A stretch of DNA of 64,000 nt, from the NCBI GenBank assembly GCA_026003395.1, contig BPHE01000007.1, positions 1-64,000 on the forward strand. The letters run 5' to 3'. Made by a program: the position numbers and the translations under genes. The notes beneath the pieces are model-generated. The model did not search any database. It saw nothing but the letters and a program-made list of their open reading frames with translations, and was not told the DNA's origin. Shown piece by piece: positions 1 to 9,153 of this stretch. This DNA comes from Vicingaceae bacterium (GTDB lineage: Bacteria; Bacteroidota; Bacteroidia; Flavobacteriales_E; Vicingaceae). The stretch's first letter is position 1. Each line of letters begins with the position of its first letter.

Positions 1-136
1 GGCCATGTCGGTGCCTTCCGGTAAAAATCAAGAAAACATGCCTTTTGGAATCCAATTGATTGGTCCCGCTTTTCATGAAGGCATGTTGTTTGCTACGGCT
101 CAACTTCTTTACAAATCCATGCATCGGGAAGCATGA
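1..136 (+). CDS. gatA: Glutamyl-tRNA(Gln) amidotransferase subunit A, C-terminal end (partial)
   Basis: The window opens inside a plus-strand gene, and 45 codons are visible from base 2 to the TGA at 134-136. The peptide AMSVPSGKNQENMPFGIQ... matches the conserved end of the amidase-signature family, where a 'P.G....MP.G.Q..G' segment precedes the last helix. GatA is the amidase subunit of GatCAB, which converts Glu-tRNA(Gln) (and Asp-tRNA(Asn)) to the amidated form in the cytoplasm. Its partner gatC lies at 33 kb. The stop overlaps the next start codon (ATGA at 133-136), so the two genes are probably translationally coupled. Other amidase-family hydrolases share this tail, so GatA is the likely call rather than a certain one. 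Confidence 0.75.
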   Translation, partial: AMSVPSGKNQENMPFGIQLIGPAFHEGMLFATAQLLYKSMHREA

Positions 137-1359
137 AACAATGGTTTAACATATTGGTTTTTCTGGCAAGTATTTCTATTTTTACTCAAAGCAAAGGAGA
201 ATCCAAAAGCGATACATTAAAATTCAAAACCGATTTTGCAAAGTTGGCCATGATTGATAGTGTATATTCGGTATTTTTGGCCGACAATAATTACAATACC
301 TTCCGTTATTCCTTTAAATCCGGTGATGATGTCAAACGCATGCCCGAGGAGAACCTAATACGCTGTTTTATCGACCAACTCAACGAAAGAAGTCCATTTC
401 AATTTTCATACAATTCTTTAATCTACGAATATATTGAATATTATGCCATAAAAAAGAAATCATTGACCGAAAAAATGCTTGCTTATGCTCCAATGTATTT
501 CCCGGTCTTTGAGAGGTTTTTGATGCAATACAAAGTACCCCTCGAATTTAAATACCTTCCGATTGTCGAATCTGCCATGAATCCCAGAGCTGTCTCCCCC
601 GCTTATGCTGTCGGTTTATGGCAATTTATTTATGGCACCGGTAAGTTATACGGTTTAAATGCAAATTCATATTGGGACGACAAAAGCGATACCTATAAAG
701 CATCTGAAGCCGCTGCAAAACACTTAAGGGATTTATATAAAGTTTTCAATGATTGGACATTGGCTTTGGCTGCCTATAATTGTGGCGCCGGCAACGTGCA
801 AAAAGCCATACGCAGATCGGGAGGTAAAACACATTTTTGGGAAATCATGCCATACCTGCCTCGCGAAACAAGAAACTATGTGCCCGCTTTTATAGCAGTT
901 AGCTACATCATGGAACATTATGAAGATTTTAATTTGTATCCCGGGCAATACCCGGTTTTACATGCTTTAATGATAGATACCCTTCATACAAACGGTGGGT
1001 TCACTTTAAACGATCTTGCCGAAAAACTGGATGTTCCATCACAATTGATTTATGCGCTTAATCCACATTTTAAAAGAGGGGTAGTTCCTAAAGACCATCA
1101 GATGAAAAATATTTACCTGCCTGTATTTCAAGTTGGAGAATTCACTTTAAACAAAGATTCTCTTGAACAACTTATGCCAAAAGTCACCATTGCAGAATCT
1201 CATATTCCTGCCAATAAAGGATATCATATCGTCAGAAGTGGAGAAAATTTAGGTTTAATTGCCAAAAGATACCGGGTCTCGGTGAGACAATTGCAACAAT
1301 GGAACAAATTAAGAGGTACCACGATTTATGCCGGTCAAAAACTCAAAGTAAGCCCTTGA
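133..1359 (+). CDS. Membrane/periplasmic lytic transglycosylase with C-terminal LysM (MltD-like)
   Basis: This 408-aa protein has an N-terminal signal peptide (MKQWFNILVFLASISIF). A central SLT/goose-lysozyme fold contains the catalytic Glu146 in 'PIVESAMNP', followed by 'AVGLWQF' and 'LALAAYNCGAGN', the diagnostic motifs of family 1 lytic transglycosylases. A single LysM peptidoglycan-binding domain occupies about residues 363-408. Such enzymes cleave the MurNAc-GlcNAc bond in the periplasm with 1,6-anhydro product formation, for wall turnover or for inserting envelope machines. MltD of E. coli has the same order with more LysM copies. The start overlaps the gatA stop by 4 bp, and the gene ends 4 bp before the convergent nadB. 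Confidence 0.9.
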   Translation: MKQWFNILVFLASISIFTQSKGESKSDTLKFKTDFAKLAMIDSVYSVFLADNNYNTFRYSFKSGDDVKRMPEENLIRCFIDQLNERSPFQFSYNSLIYEYIEYYAIKKKSLTEKMLAYAPMYFPVFERFLMQYKVPLEFKYLPIVESAMNPRAVSPAYAVGLWQFIYGTGKLYGLNANSYWDDKSDTYKASEAAAKHLRDLYKVFNDWTLALAAYNCGAGNVQKAIRRSGGKTHFWEIMPYLPRETRNYVPAFIAVSYIMEHYEDFNLYPGQYPVLHALMIDTLHTNGGFTLNDLAEKLDVPSQLIYALNPHFKRGVVPKDHQMKNIYLPVFQVGEFTLNKDSLEQLMPKVTIAESHIPANKGYHIVRSGENLGLIAKRYRVSVRQLQQWNKLRGTTIYAGQKLKVSP

Positions 1360-1363
1360 TTGA

Positions 1364-2926
1364 CTATTCGTTGATTTTATAAAAGCATCCTTTGTTGGTT
1401 TTTCTTTTTATCGAGGACTTGATGATCAATTCTGCCACATTGATAAGATTTCTCAATTCACATAATTGAGGCGACAATATTGTTTTTTTATACAACTCTT
1501 CGGTTTCTCTTTTCAATAGTTTCACTCTGCTTGCAGCTCTTTTTAACCTCACATTCGACCTGACAATCCCCACATAATTGTTCATCAACAATTGAAGTTC
1601 TTTTCTCGAGAATGAAATCAACACGTGTTCTTTTGGATGAGTAGTACCCTCGCTGTTCCAAGCAGGTATTTTCAATTTATATGGTTTTTCTTTCTTAAAC
1701 CTTTGAGAAACATCAAGATATGCATGATGCGAAAACACCAATGCTTCGAGCAAGGAATTTGACGCCAGACGATTGGCGCCGTGTAATCCCGTGTAAGCAC
1801 ATTCTCCCGAAGCATACAACCTTTCTATGGAGGTTCGTGCATTTTTATCAACTACCACTCCTCCGCACATATAATGCGCTGCAGGTATCACAGGTATCAA
1901 ATCTTTTGCGGGATCTATTCCAAGGGATTTACATTTTTTCAATATATTCGGAAACTCTCTTTTAAATTGATCCGAAGGGATATGACGGCAATCCAAATAT
2001 ACATGTTCGACTCCATGTTTTTTCATTTCTTGATCGATGGCCTGTGCCACAATGTCTCTTGAGGCAAGTTCTCCTCTTTTGTCATAATTAAACATAAACC
2101 TTTCTCCTTTGCCATTGAGCAGATAAGCTCCTGCCCCCCTCACTGCTTCAGATATTAAAAAAGCAGGAGATTCGCCGGGATTATATAATGCTGTGGGATG
2201 AAATTGAATAAATTCCATGTTTTTGATTGAAGCCCCTGCCCTGTATGCCATGGCAAGTCCGTCTCCTGTGGCAATGGTAGGATTGGTCGTTGTGGCATAC
2301 ACTTGACCACATCCACCCGATGCCAACAGTGTATATTGCGATTGAATGGTCACCACACTCCCATTTCTGCAATCCAATGCATACACCCCAAACACTGTGG
2401 TATGCCCGGGCAGTCCTTTTTCATTTTTCAAATGGTGTTGTGTTATTAGTTCCAACACAAAAAAATGATTGTAAATCCGGATATTGTTGTGCTTTTTTAC
2501 TTGATTGATAAGTGTACGTTCCATCTCAAAGCCCGTCATATCCTTGTGATGCACGATTCTTTTACTGCTGTGGCCCCCTTCTCTTCCCAAATGCAGACGG
2601 TTATCTTCCGTTTTGTCAAAATTAGCTCCCCAACTTATCAACTCTTGTAATCTATCAGGAGCTTCTTTCACCACCATTTCCACAATTTCCTTGTTGCATA
2701 ATCCATCCCCGGCCCTTAAGGTGTCCTCGATATGTTTCTCAAAACTGTCAGTAATCCTGTCTATCACCACCGCTATTCCGCCCTGTGCATATTTGGTATT
2801 GGATTCATCTTCATCCGACTTGGTCAAAACCAAAATTTCTTTCTCGGGGAATTTTTCCGCCACTTTTATTGCAAAAGATAGTCCCGCTATCCCGGAACCT
2901 ATCACCAGAACGTCTGTTTCTATCAT
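1364..2926 (-). CDS. nadB: L-aspartate oxidase
   Basis: This 520-aa FAD enzyme oxidises L-aspartate to iminoaspartate, the first step of de novo NAD synthesis. The N-terminal dinucleotide-binding motif [10 protein letters not shown] is clear. The substrate and FAD motifs are '[16 protein letters not shown]', 'HYMCGGV' and '[16 protein letters not shown]', typical of NadB rather than succinate dehydrogenase flavoproteins. The C-terminal helical domain (about 410-520) is present and the length is normal for the family. The start codon overlaps the stop of nadA by 4 bp (2923-2926), so the product can pass its unstable iminoaspartate to co-expressed NadA. Confidence 0.96.
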   Translation of the reverse strand: MIETDVLVIGSGIAGLSFAIKVAEKFPEKEILVLTKSDEDESNTKYAQGGIAVVIDRITDSFEKHIEDTLRAGDGLCNKEIVEMVVKEAPDRLQELISWGANFDKTEDNRLHLGREGGHSSKRIVHHKDMTGFEMERTLINQVKKHNNIRIYNHFFVLELITQHHLKNEKGLPGHTTVFGVYALDCRNGSVVTIQSQYTLLASGGCGQVYATTTNPTIATGDGLAMAYRAGASIKNMEFIQFHPTALYNPGESPAFLISEAVRGAGAYLLNGKGERFMFNYDKRGELASRDIVAQAIDQEMKKHGVEHVYLDCRHIPSDQFKREFPNILKKCKSLGIDPAKDLIPVIPAAHYMCGGVVVDKNARTSIERLYASGECAYTGLHGANRLASNSLLEALVFSHHAYLDVSQRFKKEKPYKLKIPAWNSEGTTHPKEHVLISFSRKELQLLMNNYVGIVRSNVRLKRAASRVKLLKRETEELYKKTILSPQLCELRNLINVAELIIKSSIKRKTNKGCFYKINE

Positions 2927-3879
2927 GAAGCCGATATTTCAAGCATTCTTTTTAAAGGTTTCAAGGCCTTTTGACGGATTGTTTCGTCCAGTATTATTTC
3001 AGGTTGTTCTTTTTCCAGACAAAGATAAAGTTTCTCCAACGTGTTCATCTTCATATAAAAACACTCACTGCAAGCACAAGTGTTGTCTTCAACTGCAGGA
3101 GCAGGAATAAGTTTTTTGCCCGGCACTTCTTTTTGCATTTGATGGAGAATTCCGGCCTCGGTGGCTATAATAAATTCTTCTGCCTCTGTTTCTTTTACAT
3201 ACTTCAACATGGCCGAAGTAGATCCTATAAAATGGGCAAGCTTCAGTACAGGTTTCTCCGACTCGGGATGTGCAACAATTTTAGCTTCGGGATGTTCTTT
3301 AATCAATGTCATCATTTTTTCCAACGAAAATGCCTCGTGTACCATACATGCCCCTTCCCACAGCACCATATCCCTGCCTGTTTCCTCAATCAAATATCGC
3401 CCAAGGTTTTTGTCCGGGGCAAATATAATGGGCTGATTTTCAGGAATCGATTGAATAATTTTTTTGGCATTCGACGAAGTGCAAATGATGTCGCTCATGG
3501 CCTTTATCTCAGCACTACAATTGATGTATGTAACCACCACGTGGTCCGGATATCTTTCCAAAAACGCCCCAAAGGCATCAGGCGGACAAGAATCTGCCAG
3601 CGAACAACCTGCATTGACATCGGGCAACAAAACCTTTCTCGTCGGATTCAAGATTTTGGCTGTTTCGGCCATGAAATGCACGCCGGCAAACACAATGATA
3701 TCTGCATCGGTTTCTGCTGCCTTCTGCGACAACCCCAAACTGTCTCCCACATAATCGGCCAAATCCTGTATATCCGGTTCTTGATAATAATGCGCCAAAA
3801 TCACCGCATTCTTTTCTTTCTTCAGTTGCAGGATTTTTTCTTTTAATTCTTCTTTCGACAAAAGAAATGTTGTATTCAT
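2923..3879 (-). CDS. nadA: Quinolinate synthase A
   Basis: This 318-aa protein condenses iminoaspartate with dihydroxyacetone phosphate to quinolinate. It needs a [4Fe-4S] cluster, and the expected cysteines are visible in '[13 protein letters not shown]', in the '[10 protein letters not shown]' region and in '[14 protein letters not shown]'. The N-terminal motif 'VILAHYYQ' and the later '[12 protein letters not shown]' are family signatures. The gene lies between lipB and nadB, with 4-bp overlaps on both sides, giving a tight lipB-nadA-nadB operon on the minus strand. No nadC is present here. Confidence 0.96.
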   Translation of the reverse strand: MNTTFLLSKEELKEKILQLKKEKNAVILAHYYQEPDIQDLADYVGDSLGLSQKAAETDADIIVFAGVHFMAETAKILNPTRKVLLPDVNAGCSLADSCPPDAFGAFLERYPDHVVVTYINCSAEIKAMSDIICTSSNAKKIIQSIPENQPIIFAPDKNLGRYLIEETGRDMVLWEGACMVHEAFSLEKMMTLIKEHPEAKIVAHPESEKPVLKLAHFIGSTSAMLKYVKETEAEEFIIATEAGILHQMQKEVPGKKLIPAPAVEDNTCACSECFYMKMNTLEKLYLCLEKEQPEIILDETIRQKALKPLKRMLEISAS

Positions 3880-4622
3880 AAATGTTTTTTGATCAACGAT
3901 TCTTCAATTTCTACTTCACATTGAAACACCTCACAGAAATGCTTTAAAATAGAAGCTTTCACCTCTTCCAACGGAATCTTTTTTCCTAATTCTTTTTCCA
4001 TCGAGGTTACCTGTTTATTGGTAATTCCACAAGGCACGATATAATTGAAATACTTCAAATCCGTATTGACATTCAGCGCAAATCCGTGCATTGTCAACCA
4101 ACGGCTGCATCGCACACCCATGGCACATATTTTTCTCGATTTTTGTGGATTATCCACATCCAACCACACTCCGGTATATCCCGCATAGCGCTCTGCCTCG
4201 ATACCAAAATCCCGCAATGTCAAAATGATCACCTCTTCCAACTCACGCAAATACCTATGAATGTCGGTATAAAATTGCTCCAGATCCAAAATAGGATACC
4301 CTACAATCTGCCCCGGACCATGAAAAGTAATGTCCCCACCACGATTGATTGGATAAAATTCAATACCAAGGTTTTTCAACTGATCCGGTTGCAACAAAAG
4401 ATGATGTAACTTGCCGTTTTTGCCCAATGTCACCACCGGCGGATGCTCGCAAAACAAAAAATAATGCGGCACCGGTTTATCCGTATTGTTATGCCTGTTT
4501 TCAAGTTTGATTTTCATCGAAGCATCAAACAACCGCTCCTGATAATCCCATGCCTCGGCATATCGAATCAAACCCAAATCGCGGCATAGCACAATATTTT
4601 TACTTTTTTCCCGCATATTCAT
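3876..4622 (-). CDS. lipB: Octanoyl-[acyl-carrier-protein]:protein N-octanoyltransferase
   Basis: This 248-aa LipB transfers octanoate from ACP to lipoyl domains, the first step of endogenous lipoate synthesis. The core motifs are present: '[13 protein letters not shown]', 'KICAMGVR' with the acid/base Lys, and 'YIVPCGI' with the acyl-thioester Cys. It is first in a 4-bp-overlapping operon with nadA and nadB, cofactor genes linked by position rather than pathway. The annotated ATG at 4622 lies only 2 bp beyond a TAAATTTG promoter-like box (4625-4632). If that box is used, translation must begin at the next Met, at 4616. Protein alignment cannot decide between the two. Confidence 0.94.
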   Translation of the reverse strand: MNMREKSKNIVLCRDLGLIRYAEAWDYQERLFDASMKIKLENRHNNTDKPVPHYFLFCEHPPVVTLGKNGKLHHLLLQPDQLKNLGIEFYPINRGGDITFHGPGQIVGYPILDLEQFYTDIHRYLRELEEVIILTLRDFGIEAERYAGYTGVWLDVDNPQKSRKICAMGVRCSRWLTMHGFALNVNTDLKYFNYIVPCGITNKQVTSMEKELGKKIPLEEVKASILKHFCEVFQCEVEIEESLIKKHL

Positions 4623-4624
4623 TG

Positions 4625-4632
4625 CAAATTTA
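4625..4632 (-). promoter_or_regulatory. Candidate Bacteroidota -7 box for lipB-nadA-nadB
   Basis: On the minus strand TAAATTTG matches the TAnnTTTG consensus of Bacteroidota housekeeping promoters. No convincing TTG -33 box is visible at the right distance, so this is tentative. Its position implies a leaderless or nearly leaderless lipB transcript. Confidence 0.35.
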
Positions 4633-4842
4633 ACCCTTTTATACTTTCACTTCCTACTATTTTAACTTTAAAAAAACAAAAATCCCTTATATTGATCCGA
4701 ATCAATTTACTTCAAAAACTTGTCGAAGGTATCATCTCGATAGATCCCTCTCATTCATTGTTTTGTTATATCCACATCGTTTTTGGTCAAAAGAACAGAG
4801 CTCGTATTGGCAATACATGCTTTTCGAGAATAAAAACTGTGG

Positions 4843-5208
4843 TTAATATTTCTTATTGGATAATGGCGGCTTAACGGCGGTTCGCTCATAGTCCGCGGTG
4901 GGCGGCCAAACGCCCGGCATCATCGCCCGGCGATCCTCCTGCCGTCGGCTGCCGGTCTCAGTGCCGGGCGGGCCGCCCCCCTTGCGGGCTATCCGCTCAC
5001 CGCCTGCCGCAATACGCATCTCTATGGCCATGCCGTTTTGCGTGGGTTTTTTCATTAAAAAGCGGTTTTCTTTGATTACGCCAAGGCGTTTCTCTCCATA
5101 CATCGGAAGCTCTGTCAAAAATAAGGAATCTTTCCGGATTCTGTACACTGCCATGATATTTCCTTGCGGGTCTCTCAGGTAGATGTCTTTGTAGTGGACC
5201 TTATATAT
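4843..5208 (-). pseudogene. Truncated RHS core fragment (copy 0)
   Basis: The frame reads HYKDIYLRDPQGNIMAVYRI and continues as in copies 1 and 2 through 'KRLGVIKENRFLMKKPTQNG'. It then leaves the RHS sequence and runs through a GC-rich segment to a stop at 4843. An in-frame TAA lies directly upstream at 5209-5211. Everything after 'TQNG' differs from the other copies, so the 'DWLGNVRVTY' and 'DYYPFG' RHS motifs are missing. It is best read as a broken terminal cassette, not a functional gene. It serves as a sequence-homology block at the downstream end of the array. Confidence 0.7.
4900..4978. repeat. GC-rich long inverted repeat
   Basis: GGGCGGCC (4900-4907) and CGCCCGGCA (4911-4919) pair with TGCCGGGCG (4962-4970) and GGCCGCCC (4971-4978). 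Inside lies the palindrome ATCGCC-C-GGCGAT (4922-4934). The surrounding ~160 bp (about 4866-5030) is strongly GC-rich in an otherwise AT-rich region. The segment replaces the expected RHS sequence in copy 0. I do not recognise the element; an inserted structured repeat is the simplest reading. Confidence 0.6.
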
Positions 5209-5445
5209 TTATTTTGTTTATTTTTTGTTTTTTTCACCCATAAAACACGCTGTAATTTAGACGGATTGGGGGAGAAAAGAAGATGGGAGAGAAAAGAGCG
5301 GAAAGCAAGGCAGGGAAAGGGATAGAGGGTAAAATGGGTAATTGTTAATAACTTTTTTGGATTGCAGGGGCATTAAGCTGTTTTAACAGCGATTTGAAGT
5401 GAACATTGAACTGAAAAACGGAAACAATCAAAAATAAAGTAAGCC
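5209..5445. other. Intergenic, no gene seen
   Basis: This stretch separates the truncated RHS fragment from the 5446-5967 gene. It contains a purine-rich tract (about 5258-5335), a 14-bp palindrome GCTGTT-TT-AACAGC (5377-5390), and the word AAAACACGCTgTAAT near 5238. A similar word occurs at about 18328, beside the other repeat island. No open frame or terminator is convincing. Confidence 0.5.
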
Positions 5446-5967
5446 CTATTTGCAATCCAATGGATAGGCTTCTTTAAGAGTTATTTCTCCATTTTCATAA
5501 TCATAAAACCACATTGAATAATCTTCGAGACAGGGCATTTTTCTTTTTTTTAATGTGAACTGTTTTTTGTTTTTGCAGATTTTGAATAGGCTTTCTACAT
5601 ATACTCCTTCAACCTCAAATAAAATATCTCCCAAGTAAAAGTACCCGAAGGGTTTTGAGTAATTCCCTGTTTTTAAAACCTGCATACTGCTTACCATTGT
5701 TACTTTAATGGCATATTTATCCTCTTGTTGTTCTGAAATGGTTATTGTCCAAATCAGGGATTTCTTAAAATAATGGCATTTACTCTCTCTGGCTACCAAC
5801 GAATCTAATATTGCTTGCAAGTGTTTGCTCTTTGTGCATAATTCCGGTAGTTCTACTGTTTCTGTTTCCTGACTTTGTGCCATATTTTTTTTATTGAACA
5901 ATAGAATAAGAAAGCTGCAAAGTAGTAATATAAGCACTCTTGATATTTTAGTATCTGTAACTCGCAT
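5446..5967 (-). CDS. Exported hypothetical protein, candidate immunity to the copy 1 JAB-like toxin
   Basis: This 173-aa protein has an N-terminal hydrophobic segment (VLILLLCSFLILLF) followed by 'NMAQSQ', consistent with a signal peptide or membrane anchor. The mature part carries several Cys residues and no domain I recognise. It begins 10 bp after the stop of the RHS copy 1 gene on the same strand, the usual place for an immunity gene. That assignment is inference from position only. If correct, export places protection in the periplasm, which suggests the toxin acts there. Confidence 0.55.
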   Translation of the reverse strand: MRVTDTKISRVLILLLCSFLILLFNKKNMAQSQETETVELPELCTKSKHLQAILDSLVARESKCHYFKKSLIWTITISEQQEDKYAIKVTMVSSMQVLKTGNYSKPFGYFYLGDILFEVEGVYVESLFKICKNKKQFTLKKRKMPCLEDYSMWFYDYENGEITLKEAYPLDCK

Positions 5968-5977
5968 ATTTCAAGCT

Positions 5978-7141
5978 TTATTTACCAGGGTCTGCTTTAA
6001 TCTCAATTGCAGGTAATTCTATTTTTAAAATTCTACCGTGTTCATTATACTCGTGAAAGGTATTGTCTTTAGCTGTATATATTTGAAATATTGGTTTATT
6101 CGTAGTAGTGTATTTTTTAACCCATTTTAAAAACCCTATATCCCCATCCTCTCCTGACGGATTAGGGTTTCCACTGGGGTGGTTATGATTATGTCCCCGA
6201 ACGGTATAACCATACCTAAATTGCGTGTAAAACATATCTGCCGCTCCTCGTTCGGTGGTTTTTTCGTGTGAAGTTGTCAGATAATTCAACCCCTTTTCGC
6301 CTTCCTCTCCAAGTAGGATTTGGCTCCACTCCACATCTGTATTATTGGCTAAAAATTTGAACAATTCCGTAGCTTTATCATCTCCTCTAACTTTCAAAAT
6401 GTCATACTTATGCCAATTTCCTTCATCATCCTCTGTATATTGAGAATACTTCTTATCTAAAATCCCCTTATCAACGGTTATAAAATTATCTTTAACCATA
6501 TTTCCGTCATCATCAACTGCAAATAAGTTGTCTTTTTCATCATCAGTTTCTTTAACCAAAGAGATATTTCCTTTTTTATCCACTTTGTAATCATCATCCC
6601 CATTTGGGTCAATTCTCCAAATTGGACTGTTACTTAAAATCACATACGGACTTTGCCAAGGCTTTACAACAGGGTCAGTATTCCACCTTGTTACAACTCT
6701 TGGGTTGTATTCCCAAAACTTGGCTGTATAGTGGTTTCCTGCTCCAGATATCTCGTCTGTTCGTTCTTGATTTTGCCACCCAAAACGGTAATTAGAAATT
6801 TCAAAATCCCTCCCCTCCATCACACTCCCGAATGGATAATAATCCTGCGAACTGCTCACTTTCAAAGCAAACTTGCCATTGCTCCAGCTCTTTTTGTCAG
6901 TGTAGGTCACCCTCACATTGCCGAGCCAGTCGGTGGTTTCGTAGTGTTTCTTGCCGAGGGGGTAGATGCTTGTTTTTACGGGTGGTTTACTTGCCGTAAC
7001 AATCACCGGTGTGGCGATGCCGTTTTGTGTGGGTTTCTTCATTAAAAAGCGGTTTTCTTTGATTACGCCCAATCGCTTCTCTCCATACATCGGAAGCACT
7101 GTCAAAAATAAGGAATCTTTCCGAATTCTGTACACTGCCAT
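5978..7141 (-). CDS. RHS-core C-terminal cassette with JAB/JAMM-like toxin domain (copy 1)
   Basis: This 387-codon frame starts within RHS core sequence (MAVYRIRKDSLFLT). It carries the RHS hallmarks 'DWLGNVRVTYTD' and 'SSSQDYYPFG', then a core end near 'RWNTDPV' and 'DPNGDDD'. The unique tail (about 180-387) contains 'HNHNHPSGNPNPSGEDGD' at about 315-335. That is a metal-binding H-x-H-P-SG...P-S...D pattern like RadC/JAMM peptidases and the JAB-like toxin family of polymorphic toxins. It lacks the RHS N-terminus, signal peptide and repeats. The ATG at 7141 coincides with the end of the repeat shared with copy 2, so it is an orphan tip module and may not be expressed on its own. It is the only intact core copy here. 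Confidence 0.7.
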   Translation of the reverse strand: MAVYRIRKDSLFLTVLPMYGEKRLGVIKENRFLMKKPTQNGIATPVIVTASKPPVKTSIYPLGKKHYETTDWLGNVRVTYTDKKSWSNGKFALKVSSSQDYYPFGSVMEGRDFEISNYRFGWQNQERTDEISGAGNHYTAKFWEYNPRVVTRWNTDPVVKPWQSPYVILSNSPIWRIDPNGDDDYKVDKKGNISLVKETDDEKDNLFAVDDDGNMVKDNFITVDKGILDKKYSQYTEDDEGNWHKYDILKVRGDDKATELFKFLANNTDVEWSQILLGEEGEKGLNYLTTSHEKTTERGAADMFYTQFRYGYTVRGHNHNHPSGNPNPSGEDGDIGFLKWVKKYTTTNKPIFQIYTAKDNTFHEYNEHGRILKIELPAIEIKADPGK

Positions 7142-7237
7142 GACATTTCCTTGTAAATGATATAATAATTTTATATGTTATGAGTTTATTTATGTTCCAA
7201 AGATTGGGGGATAGAACATAAAACTTGATTATCCATT

Positions 7238-7834
7238 TTAAAAATTTAATTTATAAAGTTTTATAAAAATTGTATCATTTTTATAATCCATACCAAACAA
7301 TTCCATATTTTCTAAATTAAAATTAATTGTATCGATTTCAATACTTTCATCTAATTTTTCAGTAAAATATATTTCACCATTTAATGCGAAAATATAATAG
7401 ATTTTATTTCCTGTGGTTGAAAAATAATTTTCTAAAATTACATAATTATGCTTTTTACTATATATTGTCAAATCCTCTTTATACGCTGTTCCGATCCTAA
7501 CTATTTCAGTTTCTTGATTTGAATTATTAACTCTATTAATTACATTAACAACAGGTCCTATTGTATCTTCTTCATCGGCTTCTCTTTGTTCAATTTTATA
7601 TTTGTTTTCACCTAATAAAAATTCTAATACAAAATTCTCACTGGATATATTATTATTTTGGCTTGTGGAAATAATTTCATTTGAGCTATCACCTTTTATT
7701 TCTTCATTTAATAACTCTATAGTATCAGATCTTACATTTTTCTTATTCATTTCACTGTTAGTATTATTGATACAATGACTAAATACTAAAATTAAGATAA
7801 AAAAAAATAAATTAAATTTAATTTCATTTTTCAT
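7238..7834 (-). CDS. Putative lipoprotein, candidate immunity to the copy 2 M23 toxin
   Basis: This 198-aa protein starts with a charged N-terminus and a hydrophobic stretch ending '...LVFSHCINN', a relaxed Bacteroidota-type lipobox with Cys21. The next ~30 residues are Ser/Asn/Asp-rich, a typical lipoprotein linker. The remaining sequence is predicted beta-rich and not recognised. It lies 31 bp downstream of RHS copy 2, whose tail is an M23 endopeptidase. An outer- or periplasm-facing lipoprotein would be well placed to block a peptidoglycan hydrolase. The function is inferred from position only. Confidence 0.5.
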   Translation of the reverse strand: MKNEIKFNLFFFILILVFSHCINNTNSEMNKKNVRSDTIELLNEEIKGDSSNEIISTSQNNNISSENFVLEFLLGENKYKIEQREADEEDTIGPVVNVINRVNNSNQETEIVRIGTAYKEDLTIYSKKHNYVILENYFSTTGNKIYYIFALNGEIYFTEKLDESIEIDTINFNLENMELFGMDYKNDTIFIKLYKLNF

Positions 7835-7865
7835 AACGATTTTATTTTAACATGATCGAACTACT

Positions 7866-9103
7866 TTATTTCAACATGACCGAACTACCATAAAAGGATG
7901 TTTTTCCAGCTTTATTTGAATTTTTAAATTCTTGTTTGAATGTAAAAATTTTTGTGTACGATAAACCATCGACAAACACTGTTTTAAATACACCAATGTT
8001 TTGATTGCTCTGCTGCGGATTCTGACTTACAAATGAAGTGTTTTTATATGCAATGTTAGGATCTAATAAGTATTTTTTATCTAAAAAAGGACTTGTTTCA
8101 CTTCTTAATTTTGTTCCAAACTCAAAATGTAAATGTACATTATCCCCTTCTAAATTATTAGCATTTCCAGTTGTTCCAACCTCACCAATTTTTTGACCTT
8201 TATTTAAATATTGACCACTTTCAACATTAACTTTATCAAGGTGGGCATAGAAACTGTAGTAAGCAACTTCGAGTTTAACTTTATCTGCTTTGTTTGGGTC
8301 CTCTAAATCTCTAATTTGTTGCTCTGTAAGCGGTTTAAAATGTGCAATAGTTACATAATTTCCATAAGTTGAACTATAACCAGTAGCTATTACTTTTCCG
8401 GTCATAACAGAAAATACAGGTGTACCTACCGGAGCATATAAATCATGACCAGCATGAAATTTTTTACTGTTATTTCTTACATTACCCATTAAATTACTGG
8501 CACGATTTAATCTTACTTGCATAATCGGTAATGGATTTTCACAATCAATGCCTGGTGGACAATCCCCATTCGGATCATTCAATTGTAAGGGACTATTTCC
8601 ATTGATAGCATAATCACTCGCACCCACAGCCGGCTTCGGATCTCTGTTCCACCTCCTTGCCAATCTGCCATCATACTCCCAATACAAAGCCGTGTAGTGG
8701 CTTTCGTTTAATTCCGGCATGCGTTCTTGCGTGTTGAAAGCATATCTGTAAGCCGAGAGGTTGTATTTTCTGCCCTCCATCACACTCCCAAACGGATAAT
8801 AATCCTGCGAACTGCTCACATTCAGGGCAAACTTGCCATCTGCTGCCAACTCTTTTTATCCGTATAGGTCACTCTCACGTTGCCGAGCCAGTCGGTACTT
8901 TCGTAGTGCTTCTTGCCGAGGGTATAGATGCTTGTTTTTACGGGTGGTTTACTTGCCGTAACAATCACCGGTGTGCCCATGCCGTTTTGCGTGGGTTTTT
9001 TCATTAAAAAGCGGTTTTCTTTGATTACGCCCAATCGCTTCTCTCCATACATCGGAAGCTCTGTCAAAAATAAGGAATCTTTCCGAATTCTGTACACTGT
9101 CAT
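7866..9103 (-). pseudogene. RHS-core cassette with M23 peptidase tail, one frameshift (copy 2)
   Basis: Two overlapping frames form one gene. Bases 9103-8822 encode the RHS core up to 'TYTDKKSWQQ', and 8849-7866 continue with 'GKFALNVSSSQDYYPFG'. Copies 1 and 3 show that a single base is missing at about 8839 (one T on the plus strand where two are expected). The tail is an M23/LytM metallopeptidase. Its zinc ligands are H132 and D136 ('HAGHD') and 'HLH' at 239-241, numbered from the second frame, and it also has 'YAHLD' and 'GTTGNANN'. M23 enzymes cut peptide cross-links in peptidoglycan. If the shift is real, only the tail could be made, without the core. If it is a sequencing error, this is an intact orphan tip. 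Confidence 0.7.
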
Positions 9104-9153
9104 TACATTCCCTTAGGAGATAATGACATTTATCATTAATTTAAATATAAAAA

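Noticed and set aside
2613..3846. Plus-strand open frames over nadB and nadA
   Set aside because: They are antisense to intact, conserved enzymes; composition is that of a shadow frame.
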